From assembly GCF_003073045.1 (NCBI RefSeq), contig NC_037590.1, forward strand, positions 6,040,016 through 6,104,015: 64,000 bases of DNA. The letters are read 5' to 3'. This document shows positions 1 to 11,395 of this stretch, piece after piece. The position numbers and the translations under genes are program-made. Under the pieces are notes generated by a model. The model saw only the letters and a list, made by a program, of their open reading frames with translations, ran no database searches and was not told the origin of the DNA. Numbering within the stretch: the stretch's first letter is position 1; the number at the start of each line of letters is the position of its first letter. This DNA comes from Pomacea canaliculata (Eukaryota; Mollusca; Gastropoda; Architaenioglossa; Ampullariidae).

Positions 1-3000
1 TACTTTGCCCTTTGAACTAACAACATGGAAGATGTACGAACATCGCTGTTTGTTTCCTTAGAACTGTTAAGGAATCCGTTTGGTGAAAGGCTTTCTTCGC
101 AGGAGCTCTCTGGGCTGTTTGGCTAACTCTCATTGTTTTTCATTCAGACCGGCCGTTTCCCACCTTTTTTTGTAATTAATACAAGTACTTTTGTTGCATT
201 AAAAGTATGCATTCTAACCTTAGCATTTTGTTTGTTATGTTGTTCACAAAGGAGAAAAATAGATGCTCTTTACCATAAACCGGTTTGCACTTAAATTGCA
301 AACCATGTTTTTGCAGCAAAATTTGTTTTGTGAGTCGTTTTTTTTACATCATACCTGTCGTCGTTTTTTTATTTAGAGAGGATTGCCATATTCAGCTTCG
401 GGAGAGCTATTGCGTGCAGTAGTATCGGGTTCCTCAGCTATTGGAAGGCAAATGAAAGAACAACTGTCTTTTCATTTCGAGAAGGCAGTTTGTTATTCGT
501 CAGTATCTTTGTTTTCCAGTACCACCTGCGGGTATTATTGCGTATTTGAGTATTTAATTGGTATTTTAATGTCTGACTTAACTCTAGTCCGGTTTTGAAG
601 GCGGATTCCTTTTAAGGAGAGCTCTAAATGTATATTCCTAGGTTTCAGGTTATATCTGTCCAGTTTTAAGGTAGCCTCGAGGCAGTTATAAAGCCTTTCA
701 CTTGGGTGCATTTTTTAAACCCTCTTCTCATTGCCTTTGTAGACATTACACATTATATGCTGAGTCCGTCTCCATAAAACGAGGGTGTCATTGCCATTGC
801 TCATGGGACCATACTACTAAAAATGTTGCAAAGATTCTTGTGGATAAAGCAACATAAAACAGTCTCCCCGTTGTCTGGAAACTGCGTCGTGTCTACTAAG
901 ACAAAAGTACTTTTCCTTGATTGGCCATTAGTAACAGCTTGCCCTTGCTTCATGAATACAATCCCTGGTTGCTGCTGTCCTTTTTTTTTTTCAAAAAAGG
1001 GTATATTATATGATAGGCTGGATCTGTCCTTTTAATATTAAACTGTATTGATATTATAACTGTCGAGTATCACCCCCAGTGTCGCCGGATGCATGTTCAC
1101 ACAGCCGGCACGAACACACACCCACTCCCTCAGCCAGAGACGAGACACGAGGTACCTGTCGAACCTTTAATGATCGTAGACCACAAAAAAGACGAAATGA
1201 ACGGAGCAAACAAGAAGTTTAATAAAAAAAAATGTAGATAACATGTGAGAGTAAAAAAAAAAAATATTGAAGAAATACACTTACACGTACACGGATTGTT
1301 AGTAAGGGAAAATAATCAATGCACACCGAGGACTGGAATCAATCCACCTCTACTTTCGTGCTCAGACTGGACCAATTACCATGTTTTGCCTGTAATTTGG
1401 CATGCTCTCTTGCAGGTCACATTTCAGTAAATAGCAGCCCAAGGGAATTCTTAAGAGACAGTTTTAATTAATCCTGTGAAATACGAACCCCCCTCTTCAT
1501 CCCTTCCAAGTCTACTGACTGGTACTAAATACAGTTCAGCTCCTACATCAGCTGATCTCCGCAAGCAAAAACACCTGGAAGAAGTACTGATGATAATATT
1601 TTAAAATACGGGTCTTTTAGTTAATTAGTGACAGCCGTCTCGAAGTTTGCTTGAAAATTTACAGAAATACGATAAAGTGCAGCAGCTGCTTAGCTGGTTT
1701 TTGAAGTATCGTGAAATGCGCAGCACATGTGAGGGGAGAGGGGACAGGAGGAAAACAGGGCTGTAGACATTGAGTTGGACGAGTTCTCCGCTGGATACAA
1801 TGTATTTTGTGGTCGCTGAAGTGTATGCCCGCCAAGGTACGGTTTACGCGGCACACTTCTACTTGGCTCGTACCCAAACCCTCTTTAAAAAAAAAAAAAT
1901 CCGTTAAACACGCTGTCCATGCAATGACAAAGTAGAAATGCAGGTCGACGAGTGAAGTAGGGGCCGCTAGTGTAGTGATGTAGTTATGTGTCACGTGGCT
2001 GATGACAAATGCGCAGTGACCCCACAAGGTGCTGGAGAGAGGAGGGAATAAGAAAGGGAGGGGGAGAGGATGGGATGAGTACTTGTTCTTGACCTTCTGC
2101 TGTTGGTGCAGATGCAGCTTGTGGATCGAATGACACTTATTGCCCACAGCTCGTGTCTTCTTGACGAAGCGCTGACTTTGAGACATGTATGGGCGATCTT
2201 TCAGTGTTAAGATGCTTTGGAACAAGTAAATCTTCTGCTTTTTGTGCGAGCATGTTTGAGTGTGTGAGAGAGAGAGATGAGGGTGGGGGAGAGACATAAA
2301 GCTGTGCAAAACAATTCTCTGAAGGGAGTGCCTTGTAGACTGACAAGTTTACTTGTCAAAGAGACATGCAGGGTAACATTGTGACAAGGAAAGTCAGGTC
2401 ACACAAAAGTTCATTGCATACAGTATGCTGTGTAATTGTTGAGGTTCAAGGGTCTGTGGAAGCTATTCTGAGAACAGGCTAACTTAAAGCCGATGGATGG
2501 AGTTATATGACACTTGAAATATCCAGAAGCTTTACATTTGCGTTTATTCATTATTATCATTATTTGCACTGGTGATGCCGGCTACCTGCAGCTACATTCC
2601 TGTTCACTCATGCATGAGATGGCCAGCCGCTCTTCTCCTACAGGTGGACCTCGCAGACACCTGCAGTTGTAGGGGGAAAAGAACGACGCGTTCTCATGTC
2701 AACAGGTGTGCTTGGAGGGCGCCGGTGAGAATGACAAACATGGCTGTCGATACTCATCCCCTCACCCTACTACACCGCCTCCACCCCCTGCAGTCCAGCT
2801 GCAGATGTACATCAGTCGGGCTCGTAAGCCGCGCAACTGGAATGAGAATGTTGCTGCTTGTAAGACGTGGGACCTTGCATGATAATAGTTGTAACCCGTC
2901 CACGTGACCACTACTACTGGAATATAGTTTAGTGTCAAATGCGTGCACTTGTAGGGGGTGGGTGAGTGTAACTGTGGCTGGTCAATAGTTACGACCGATA

Positions 3001-4940
3001 AATAATATACTGGTCAAAACTGTATCGTTACAACCCTCATAAAAATATAACAGTCTTCAAGTTGATTAATATTGGATGCAGTAAATTTAAAGTTGAGTAA
3101 ACTTTTATACCAAAGCCTTTGCAGCTGACAAGTCTCGTTTTATGAGAACTGTGCTATGGACACAGAAGCATAATGCAAACTCACAGCAAGAGAAAAGTAA
3201 AACAGTGAAGGTTTCATTCTGTGTATCGCTAAGTGTAATGTAGACCATGAATTGTAATAAGTATATATATTTAACCTTGTTCAGCAGGCAGGATATAGGA
3301 TGTTTGAGTTGGGCAGACAGCACACATCACCTACTTACTGGAAAAACAGCAGAATCGGCAGTCTGCCATTTAAATGCATCCGGGGTAAACATGGAGAAGG
3401 GTTGACGGGCAGCCCGATAAAAACGTGACAAATAGTCCGGCTCCATGATGAAGCAAACTCCAAGCGTTGAGATAATAGACAAGCCGTTCACACCCCATAA
3501 ACACACACACATGTGCACTGAGGACACTAATTAGAGGTCTTGTAAAGAACTGATGGCATGTGACCATCATGGAGGATCATATGATTGTTCTCTTTCGATC
3601 GTTTGACTGAAGGGAATCGCAGCGCCATGTGCCCTCGTCAGTGATGTGTTATGCCCCGCGCCGCTCGGTACAGCCCCCTGAATGCGAGAATAATGAGAGT
3701 TGCGCATGCTGCGGCACCTCCCCGCCAACAAAGGTTTCCTTTTTGACTCAGGTGACCGCTGGACCAGGCCCCGTATGCATGTAAATGGAATGAGGACAAC
3801 TCCGTTTACCTGTTATTCGCGGAGTGTTAGTCGAGACTTAGGCGCTCCTACGGTCTATTCGGATTCCTCATGCACATAGCTCCAGTCGGCCGCTATTAGC
3901 TTTCCGTGTCTGGCATCGGGAAAACCCGCTGCTATTTTTAGAAGCGGTGGAAAACTCGATGGCTTTTTAGTGAAGGTAAAGGAAGGCTGACTTCTGATTC
4001 CTATCGTCACATCGTTCTTTCCTTACATCGAGCTGTCATCTCCGAGGAGTCACCTGCTTGATTAGCCAGTCATTGTCTCAGTGTTAGGTATTTGACCCTA
4101 TTGTAGTCAAGTAACTCAGTGTGAGGCAGTGATCTCTCACCTTGGTGTGTTTGCGTGGTTACTAGCGGTATGGGAGACAAAGAAAATAAGGAAATAAACA
4201 AGGGGGCTGGAGAAAGGATTTGTCAGAGAGTATAGATGCGTTTATGATGTCAACTACGAAAGTCACAGACCGCACCCGCTCAATGATCCGCCAGGCTGGA
4301 GAGCTTCTCCGGGCTCCCATGCATACAAATTTTTCCCTGATATTCACCCTGATCAGCGCTACACCCGTTTAAACCCCTTCTCTGGTCTACATGCATACGT
4401 GGCCAGATGCACTATCTGCGACCAGTCATCTACAAGGACTCATTAGTAATAGAGACAGCTTCTACTCCGATGTTAAAATACGCACACGAGAAGTTTTTCA
4501 TGAGTAGAGACACACACACACACGTGTGTACACACAGTCACCTGCCGTGAAAATAAATATGCAGAACACAAACTGTTTTACTCACGATTCACCACAGGCC
4601 ATAGTGAAACATTTATTTCTGACATTTCATACTCGTTAGCACCTAACTTTGGCTGTCCTCCCGTACAACAGAAAGTATATCAGTGAAATTGTTTTACAAA
4701 ACTACATTAAACCATGGATGTTTACACGTGGACTGATGACTGTCTGCCGAGAGTTCTCGCTGTTAGTCTTGGCGAATGTGATTAAACTACAAGCTTTGTG
4801 CACATCAGCCTCGTTCTTGTAGCTAACTAAAAAAAGTCTGCAAGCAGTCCATTAATACAAGTTTGTGATTGAATGGTAAAACAACCACCCCGTCGTCACA
4901 AAGAGAAAATAGTATGTTAGGACAAATTGGATCAGCAGCA
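1..4940. other. Gene-free stretch, no supported gene
   Basis: No open frame here shows a recognisable domain or a convincing exon with splice sites. It is AT-rich with short homopolymers and CA/TG runs (for example near 4,510-4,530). It could be intergenic, or intronic or upstream sequence of the Ig-domain gene whose 5' exons are not identified. Around 4,950 there is an AATAAA on the minus strand that may serve the transposase-derived ORF to its right. Confidence 0.5.
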
Positions 4941-5141
4941 ACAGACAAGATTTATTTTCATTATGGCGACAGTCATCTGGGGTCTAAAGTCAAATGTTTC
5001 GTGTGTAACAAATCTCATTTTATAACTACTTGCAAATCACAGAAATGTTTGCAGGTAACGGAACAAAAGAGCTGACGATGACAAATTTATGTTGTTATGG
5101 CTTCAGACAAGACGTGAATACAAAATTAATGACCATGATAT

Positions 5142-5684
5142 TTACTTCTTTTGTGATGTCATGCCGGGTATCCCCATCACTTTGCCGAAAGTACTCAGCA
5201 CATCACGGTTTCCTCCAGCGATGCGATTGAAAGCTGTCATTTTTTTGTTCACCTCGTAGTCATCACTTGCGCTGTCGCTCGCTGGGTCACGTGGTGAAGA
5301 CATGCAACGATTTTCATAGGGACAACTGCTGCACCTCAGCGCAAACTTCGAAGCAAAGCCACAATGCTCGCCGTCGCAAAGACTAAATGAAAGCGTTGGT
5401 TCTGTGCAGCGAGGACATTTCAATCCGCTCAAACACTCGGAGAGAGTATTCAGTTCTGCAAGGAACCACTCCTGACCCTGATGACCGGCATGGTCAGCGC
5501 TGGAGGTTTCTATCTTTGCTGTCGAGGTTCCTTGTGCAGGGTCGCTAGTAACACCCGCAGCAACACAAAGTCTCTTCAGTCTTTTCGCCTCTGAAAGGGC
5601 CTTATGATGCCTTCGCCGTTTTCCACCTTTCGGCATTTTTAGCAAATGAAAATGAACGTCTGAAATACCGAACGAGGGTCTCAC
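5142..5684 (-). CDS. Mutator-like transposase N-terminal fragment
   Basis: An intact 180-codon frame on the minus strand. A likelier start is an internal Met about 17 residues in, where a basic K/R/H-rich stretch begins (MPKGGKRRRHHKALSEAKR), as in the N-termini of Mutator-like transposase-domain proteins of invertebrates. A Cys-rich segment follows with CPRC, CDGEHCGF and CSSCPYENRC, suggesting zinc binding, and then a segment reading YEVNKKMTAFNRIAGGNRD and a G-K-V-M-G-I-P motif. That order (Cys-pairs, then E-x-N-x-x-x-x-A-F-R/N-x-I-G-x-G, then a small domain ending in M-N/G-x-P) is what I know from the N-terminal part of this family. The frame stops just after that motif, so the catalytic domain is missing. 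A minus-strand AATAAA lies about 190 bp downstream. It is either a truncated transposon copy or a short domesticated derivative. The family assignment rests on pattern recognition only. Confidence 0.6.
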   Translation of the reverse strand: MRPSFGISDVHFHLLKMPKGGKRRRHHKALSEAKRLKRLCVAAGVTSDPAQGTSTAKIETSSADHAGHQGQEWFLAELNTLSECLSGLKCPRCTEPTLSFSLCDGEHCGFASKFALRCSSCPYENRCMSSPRDPASDSASDDYEVNKKMTAFNRIAGGNRDVLSTFGKVMGIPGMTSQKK

Positions 5685-5989
5685 GAGAGCACTTTCAAAC
5701 TAAACCGCTTTACACGCGGAATGACGCTTGAACAGCCTCGCAGTGGTTTGTGGGTCAGCCAAAGGGCACGTGTGACCTAGCCTCGGTCTTACTGGTGAAT
5801 TCTGACTGGTTTCGTATAATTACCTTTGCGTTCTTTTTCTAGGAAAGAGCGGGAATATTCGGATGACCTAGAAATTACACAAAAGGAGGTCGACACAAAA
5901 GATTTCACGTCTTGATGCTGTTGTACTCAGCACTGTCTGTGCGGGATAATGTGTGTAGGCTTGTGTTGTAGGAATATTGCTGTTACTAT

Positions 5990-6035
5990 ATGAGTGGGTG
6001 TGTGTGCACATGTGTTTGTGTGTCGCCAGAATCTT
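5990..6035. repeat. (TG)n microsatellite
   Basis: An imperfect TG-rich run just upstream of the retroelement tail. Confidence 0.5.
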
Positions 6036-6084
6036 TTCTCTTTAATCTCTTACATAATCTTCCCTCTAGTGTGCTGGCGTGTCA

Positions 6085-6140
6085 TCATACCTGTAATTGC
6101 CCTTGCGGATTAATAAAGTTGTATTGTATTGTATGTGTGT
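6085..6140 (+). repeat. 3' tail of a non-LTR retroelement (LINE or SINE remnant)
   Basis: A short hairpin-forming stretch (gcccttgcgg) is followed by GATTAATAAAG at 6,108-6,118 and then by a tandem TTGTA tail. Many animal LINE/SINE 3' ends have this shape: a small stem-loop, an AATAAA-like word and a short tandem tail. The 5' extent cannot be seen. The same GATTAATAAAG word abuts another tandem tail on the minus strand near 63,216. Confidence 0.4.
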
Positions 6141-6299
6141 GGGGATACCGTGTACTAAGCTGTCTGAATTTTAGTCGAACTTGAATAAAACCACGGGTTT
6201 TTGAAGGAGACTTTTGTGGCTGCACAGCCAATAGAAAGTGGAGGCATCCAATGCCCGAAGCGTTAACTATCAAAGTTTGAGTCTGTTTGTCGAGGTTTT

Positions 6300-9200
6300 A
6301 GCCCCAGGGCGTCGACAGGAGATGTGTGTACTTGAATGCCCGAACCACTTACCTGTCTAATCACCTGGCTGCCTGTCAACAGAAGTCGTAAGCTCAGACA
6401 GACTTCGATTTAGCTGTCCAGTAGAGGTCTTTATATTCTTGATGATTAGTTGAGAAGACCACATCGTGTGGAGAAAAAAAATGTTAATGGTCACTGCTGA
6501 CGACTGAAGGTCGTGCCACACAAACAACAACAGTTTCACTAGAATGTTTATCAAAACAGCTTTTACTAAAACTATTGGAAAACAAATTTAAAACATTTTC
6601 CCCAGAAAGAACTGCTCAGCTTACGACGCCAAAAATGTTTTTGGAAACAGGTCTTACTTTCGTTATTTACGTCGTTGACAAAGATTTTATGGAGAACCAC
6701 ATAATTTTATTTATTTCTTTGTTTTTGTTGGGGGTTTGTTGTTGTCTACAAGCAGTCTCGTATCGCCCATAAAAAAGACGAGTTTGTCGAGATTCGCTTG
6801 GCAGCAGTACTCACTCACCTGTGGGAGCTTTTCTTGTTAATTTAAACATTAGTGTAATATCAACAGTTGTACTATGGGTTAGAGAAATCAATATTGATTT
6901 TGTTTGCCAGCCGCATTTTGTTGTTCTTTTCTTTTACATTATATTGTACCATAATGAAACGCGGAAATACACCCGACCTAGGAATTCATTCATGATATTT
7001 TTTAAAAGTAAAAGAAATCCTCTGTGTGTGCGTAAGGAGTGTTTAGCTAGGAAGGTGCTGTACACAAAAAAAAAAAAAGGTTTCCAAAGTAATTTTAGAA
7101 TTTTTCACTTTGAACTGTTTGAAGAGGGTAATAGGCAACTGTTGGCGAATACTTAACATGCAGGCTGGCAGTTTACCCAGTCTTTGGGTGTTTGCCGTAA
7201 GCGTCCGTGCTCTGGATAATGAGGCATCAAGGTGAGCTGTCAACTTTCATCTCTGTTCGGAAGCACAGGTAAACAGAAGACGCCAAACGCGGGACACGTT
7301 GTAAAGCTGTCAGATGCCAAAGCATTAAGGCGAGGTCAGGCATAAACACTTTCGAGTTTCATTTGTTGGTTATGTCGTTTTTCCCTTATTCCTCGTACAA
7401 AACATGCCATGGCGGGTGGCAAAACACGTTGCTTAATATGCTTTTGCCGAGTGTTTTAACTATAACGAGGGTTTTCTCCCCCGATGGCGTAATGCTAATT
7501 ACGTGTGTGTGACGTCATTTGTTACTTGTCCTTATTCATCTTTCTGACGTGATCGTTGTACTCAAATGGCCGCAAGATGTTTGTCTCTTTAGCTGCCTGC
7601 CAGCGTGCTTTCTCAGTAATCCGCTTGTCTGTGTGTCTGACGCCGGAGGACGTTGTCACTGGCGACGGAGCGTCTAACGCTCGTTAATAAGTCAGATTCC
7701 CTCGCGCCAAGTCTCCAGGGGATGTTATCCGCCCACTTCTGCCTCAAAAGGCAAGGGGGGAGCATAATAGACTACACAGAGGCGTCTACAGATTTCACAG
7801 ACCGCGCAGTCAGCACAAAGGCCAGTAGCTGCTGACTTCCAGTGCAGGCAGAGGGCGCCTCCTTACTGTGTCTTAGTGATGTAACATTGTAGTCACAGTT
7901 GAGCTTTCTGTATTCCTACGTTCCGTGTTAGTCAGAAATCGTATTTTGAAAGTAGCTTATCAGATAATGAGATAATCAGATAATGTTTTGTTCACAAGGA
8001 AATTGCTTTTTGCTAACAATTATTGACACCCTATTCCCCTAACACAACTACAACAAACAGCAGCCATTGCTGTGTTTAAATAATACAGTCTTTGTTTACC
8101 TAAAGCTGATTTCCAGGACCAATTATTCTTTTTTCAAGCGCTTTACTGCAAAGCTCTCCTTGATGCATCTGATGGTAACCTAAAAATGTCAACACACCTT
8201 GGCATGTGAAATAAATCACTTTGATTAAAGGCACTTTTCTTAAAACTAATTAAATTCCATTAAGGTTCTGCTATGTAAATCCTTCAGTGTTTTATAGTGT
8301 TGTAAACTTTATCATTTATCTGTCTTCATTATATGTTAACACTCTTATTACATATTACTATCGTTGCATCATATGTAGTGCAAATTAGAGTTGCATTTTC
8401 ATCTGATTTTAAATAAATATTATTTCATCTTGAAAAATCTTCAAATGTTAATTACATAAGTGCGGAAGTAATTCACAATGATGGATGGACAAGTATGTTT
8501 CGACAAGTGTTTACATGTTTACTTACAAAGTATTCAACAACAACAACCAGAGCCCAAAGAGAGGCCAGGCTAGACACAAGAAAGAAAAAAAAGGAGGTCA
8601 CGTACTTCTGACCTTACCGTCCACTGGCCTTACAAAATATCTCAGCAGTTTCGAAGCCTCTCTCGCATCGCTCAAATCCCTCCCTACCTACAGTACGAAA
8701 TCACCGCGAGGTGGAAGTACTTTCCCTTCCAAAGCCAACAAGTCTCTCTCCCACTGTCTGTGTGCGTGTGTGTGTTTGAAGGTGAGCGACTGAGTTTTTG
8801 AGAACAGCGCTCAGCTAATTTCTCTTTCATCATTAACATGTATCGTCATTACCAGCTTATCAGAGGCAGTAGGATTTAAATGCGAACAGAAGAATCAAAA
8901 CGGGGAACGATGTGTGATCACTTGTGTAGGGTCCTTGTTGTGTTCGGACAATGGATAGTTCAGGGGAGCTAATCGAGCGACGTGAACTTGTGCTCAACAG
9001 GGACATAATCTATCGGAGAAACAAAAGTAATCTTTCGACATTAATATTCGTTTAGTGCAAATATTCATATCGCAGAACATTTCTCGGAAATGTCTCCGGT
9101 TGATTCTTATTTCCTCAAGAATTCAAATGAGTTTGTTTCAAGGATGCGATTTTCTTTCTCTTTTCTTTGCTATCATCTGTTCCTCCTAATGACCTACACA

Positions 9201-11179
9201 ACTACAGTAACAGGACACACATGACTAACATTTTAATTTTGTAATTTGACCCTTTTAAATTAATATTTGATATAAAATGTAGTTGACACTGTGAAAGTGA
9301 CCTTTCCTTAAGTAAGTTTATTTTTTACAAAAAAAGTTTATAAAGATCATCATCAAGTAAAACTGGATTTTTTCGGTATTATTGCGTGGATTCCAGTGTC
9401 ACTCTCAGGGTGTCCCCAAATTGTTTGCTATCATTGAATGAAATAGATATTACCTTAATCTCGGTCATAGCCGGGCAAGCTGTTGAGTTATACAAATATT
9501 TTTGCAGGTATAACATGATTTCTCAGAAGTGTTCATTTTGTTTAAAGAGTCTTTTCTGAAAACATTAAAAAAAAAGACGAGACCTAGAGCTTGTGTGAGG
9601 TCAAAGGCAGGTCATATTGTACTACATCAGTGATAACACGATTACAGAGACCTGTATCTTGTGACCAACATTTGTTTTACTCATATGAATCATGGCGACG
9701 GCACGTACATTCGGTATGTTATCGGCCATTCATCACACATTACACACAGGTAAACTTAGGACATGTATCTCTGATCACCACCTGCCTACAGGCCTGAGAG
9801 GCAGGTGACATTCTTACCCACTGCTGACGTCCTGCAAATAAATCGGTGGTTGGGAAGACATGGAATGTGTAGTGTGAAAAGTAAGCTAACAATTTTGTCC
9901 ATGTGAATTTTCTCACAAAAACGTGTAGACAAGTAGACAACATCACCAGTCGCTTTGTCTCAGTATGACAGGTGTTGGTGTCTTTGATGTTTGTGGCAAT
10001 AGAGAACTTGCCAGTTGCCACTATTTTTAACAGCGCCAGAGGGGGGACATGAATACAACACAGCTTGTTGTGGTGTGTCTGTGCTGGTTGCTGCATGGGG
10101 TGGTTGGCGACCCTGTCAAGTAGTCTGCTCTCAGGCTTTTCATTACAGTTAGATTAGCATATGTGCAGGATAGGGCCTGTAGAGAGAGCCATGTTTAAAC
10201 TGAAAAACTTTAAACAATTTTCAGTGGACAGTGATGATCCTCGTTAAAAAAAAAGTTCCTACGTAGTCACCAGCGTGAAATTTTGTGCAGGTCGGTGACA
10301 GAATTGTTCAGATTTATGTGACAGAAACTAGTGTGATGACGAGGGTGGAGAACTATGGCCGAGTGCACAGTCGCGCTGGCTAAAATGCTTTTAAAACTTT
10401 TAGTTGTTAGCTGTGCACCCGGCTTGTGGTCAGTATTATGACATCAGCTTATGTCATCTTCATGTATCTCGCTTCTACAACATTTTCTCACTCGTCGCAT
10501 ATACAGTAATTAACCACTGCTATTTTCTGTTGCTTCCTATCCCTTTCCACTATCTTTTAAAGAGAGACGTGGTATCGGAGACTTATTTATCTGCCCTTGA
10601 ACAGATAAGGTATTTATAATCGGTGTAAAGGTAGGATATTATAGCCACCTAAGTGCTAAAGAGAAGGGGTGGTTCTTTCGCAACACGACTGTTTGGTACG
10701 TGTAACACCTGTAGTCTCTGTGTCATATTGCCTATCTTACTGCACCTGGCCCTGTGCAACAGACTGATATGAATGAACGAGGATGTCGGAAATCAGTGTT
10801 TGATGGAACTGAGGACTAAGAAATAGTTTCAGTATTTCTTGTCTTCGTTGTCCTTATCATTACAATCCACAGCAATGTCTTTTCTTTTTTTCTTCTCATT
10901 TTTTTTTTATCAGCAGAAACTTTTAGTGGGTATCATGGCCTGAAAATATAATGTTTCACACACTTGGTATAGTAGTACTATTTTTGATGAAAGACATTTA
11001 ACAAGTGCTTAACACGAGGTTTTCTATGGCTGTCATTACTATTACATATAGTCCAACCGTAGTGAAAACTTACCAGTTTTGCTGACCTTTTTGGAGGGGA
11101 GAGTGGATGGCATAGGAGTTAGACTTATTTCTGAATTCTGATGCTGTTTCACACATTTCCGACCCTGATTTTGTTTCAG
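6300..11179. other. Gene-free stretch upstream of the first recognised Ig-gene exon
   Basis: No recognisable coding segment. A 102-codon open frame at 8,485-8,793 shows no domain and ends in a CA/TG-type run. If the Ig-domain gene begins within the window, its unrecognised 5' exons or first introns lie here. A CTCF-like word (CAGGCAGAGGGCGCC) is at 7,845-7,859. Confidence 0.45.
7510..7517. promoter_or_regulatory. Palindromic CRE (TGACGTCA)
   Basis: A perfect 8-bp cAMP-response element, the binding site of CREB/ATF bZIP factors. No transcription start is visible nearby, so its role is unknown; one such site is expected by chance about every 65 kb. Confidence 0.3.
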
Positions 11180-11395
11180 AACTGCCTCCACAAAGCACTA
11201 GCGTCCGAACCCCCGCCATCAGCACCAGCAACAGACGGCTGGGGTCCACCCGGGCAGGTTCTGTGGAGACCTTGAACTTGCTTTCATCGTCTTCATCCTC
11301 CTCACATCAAAGAAGTCGGACTCCGGATTTTCTTAAGCCCCTATCCAAGGAGACCGAGATATACAAGAGCAATCACAAAGCTCGAGAGACAAAAG
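11180..11395 (+). CDS. Ig gene exon: Ser-rich basic linker
   Basis: Acceptor ttgtttcag, donor aaaag|gtgaag. It carries a run of serines (LLSSSSSSSHQRSRTP) and ends in phase 1. Low complexity, probably disordered; possible phosphorylation region. Confidence 0.65.

Noticed and set aside
1659..2309. 216-codon minus-strand open frame
   Set aside because: Low-complexity Pro/His/Ser/Phe-rich translation over purine-rich plus-strand DNA, no domain, no splice or start context.
8485..8793. 102-codon open frame that could be an early exon of the Ig gene
   Set aside because: Its end has a donor-like gaag|gtgagc, but the translation ends in a CA/TG-repeat-derived Cys/Val run and nothing ties it to the gene.
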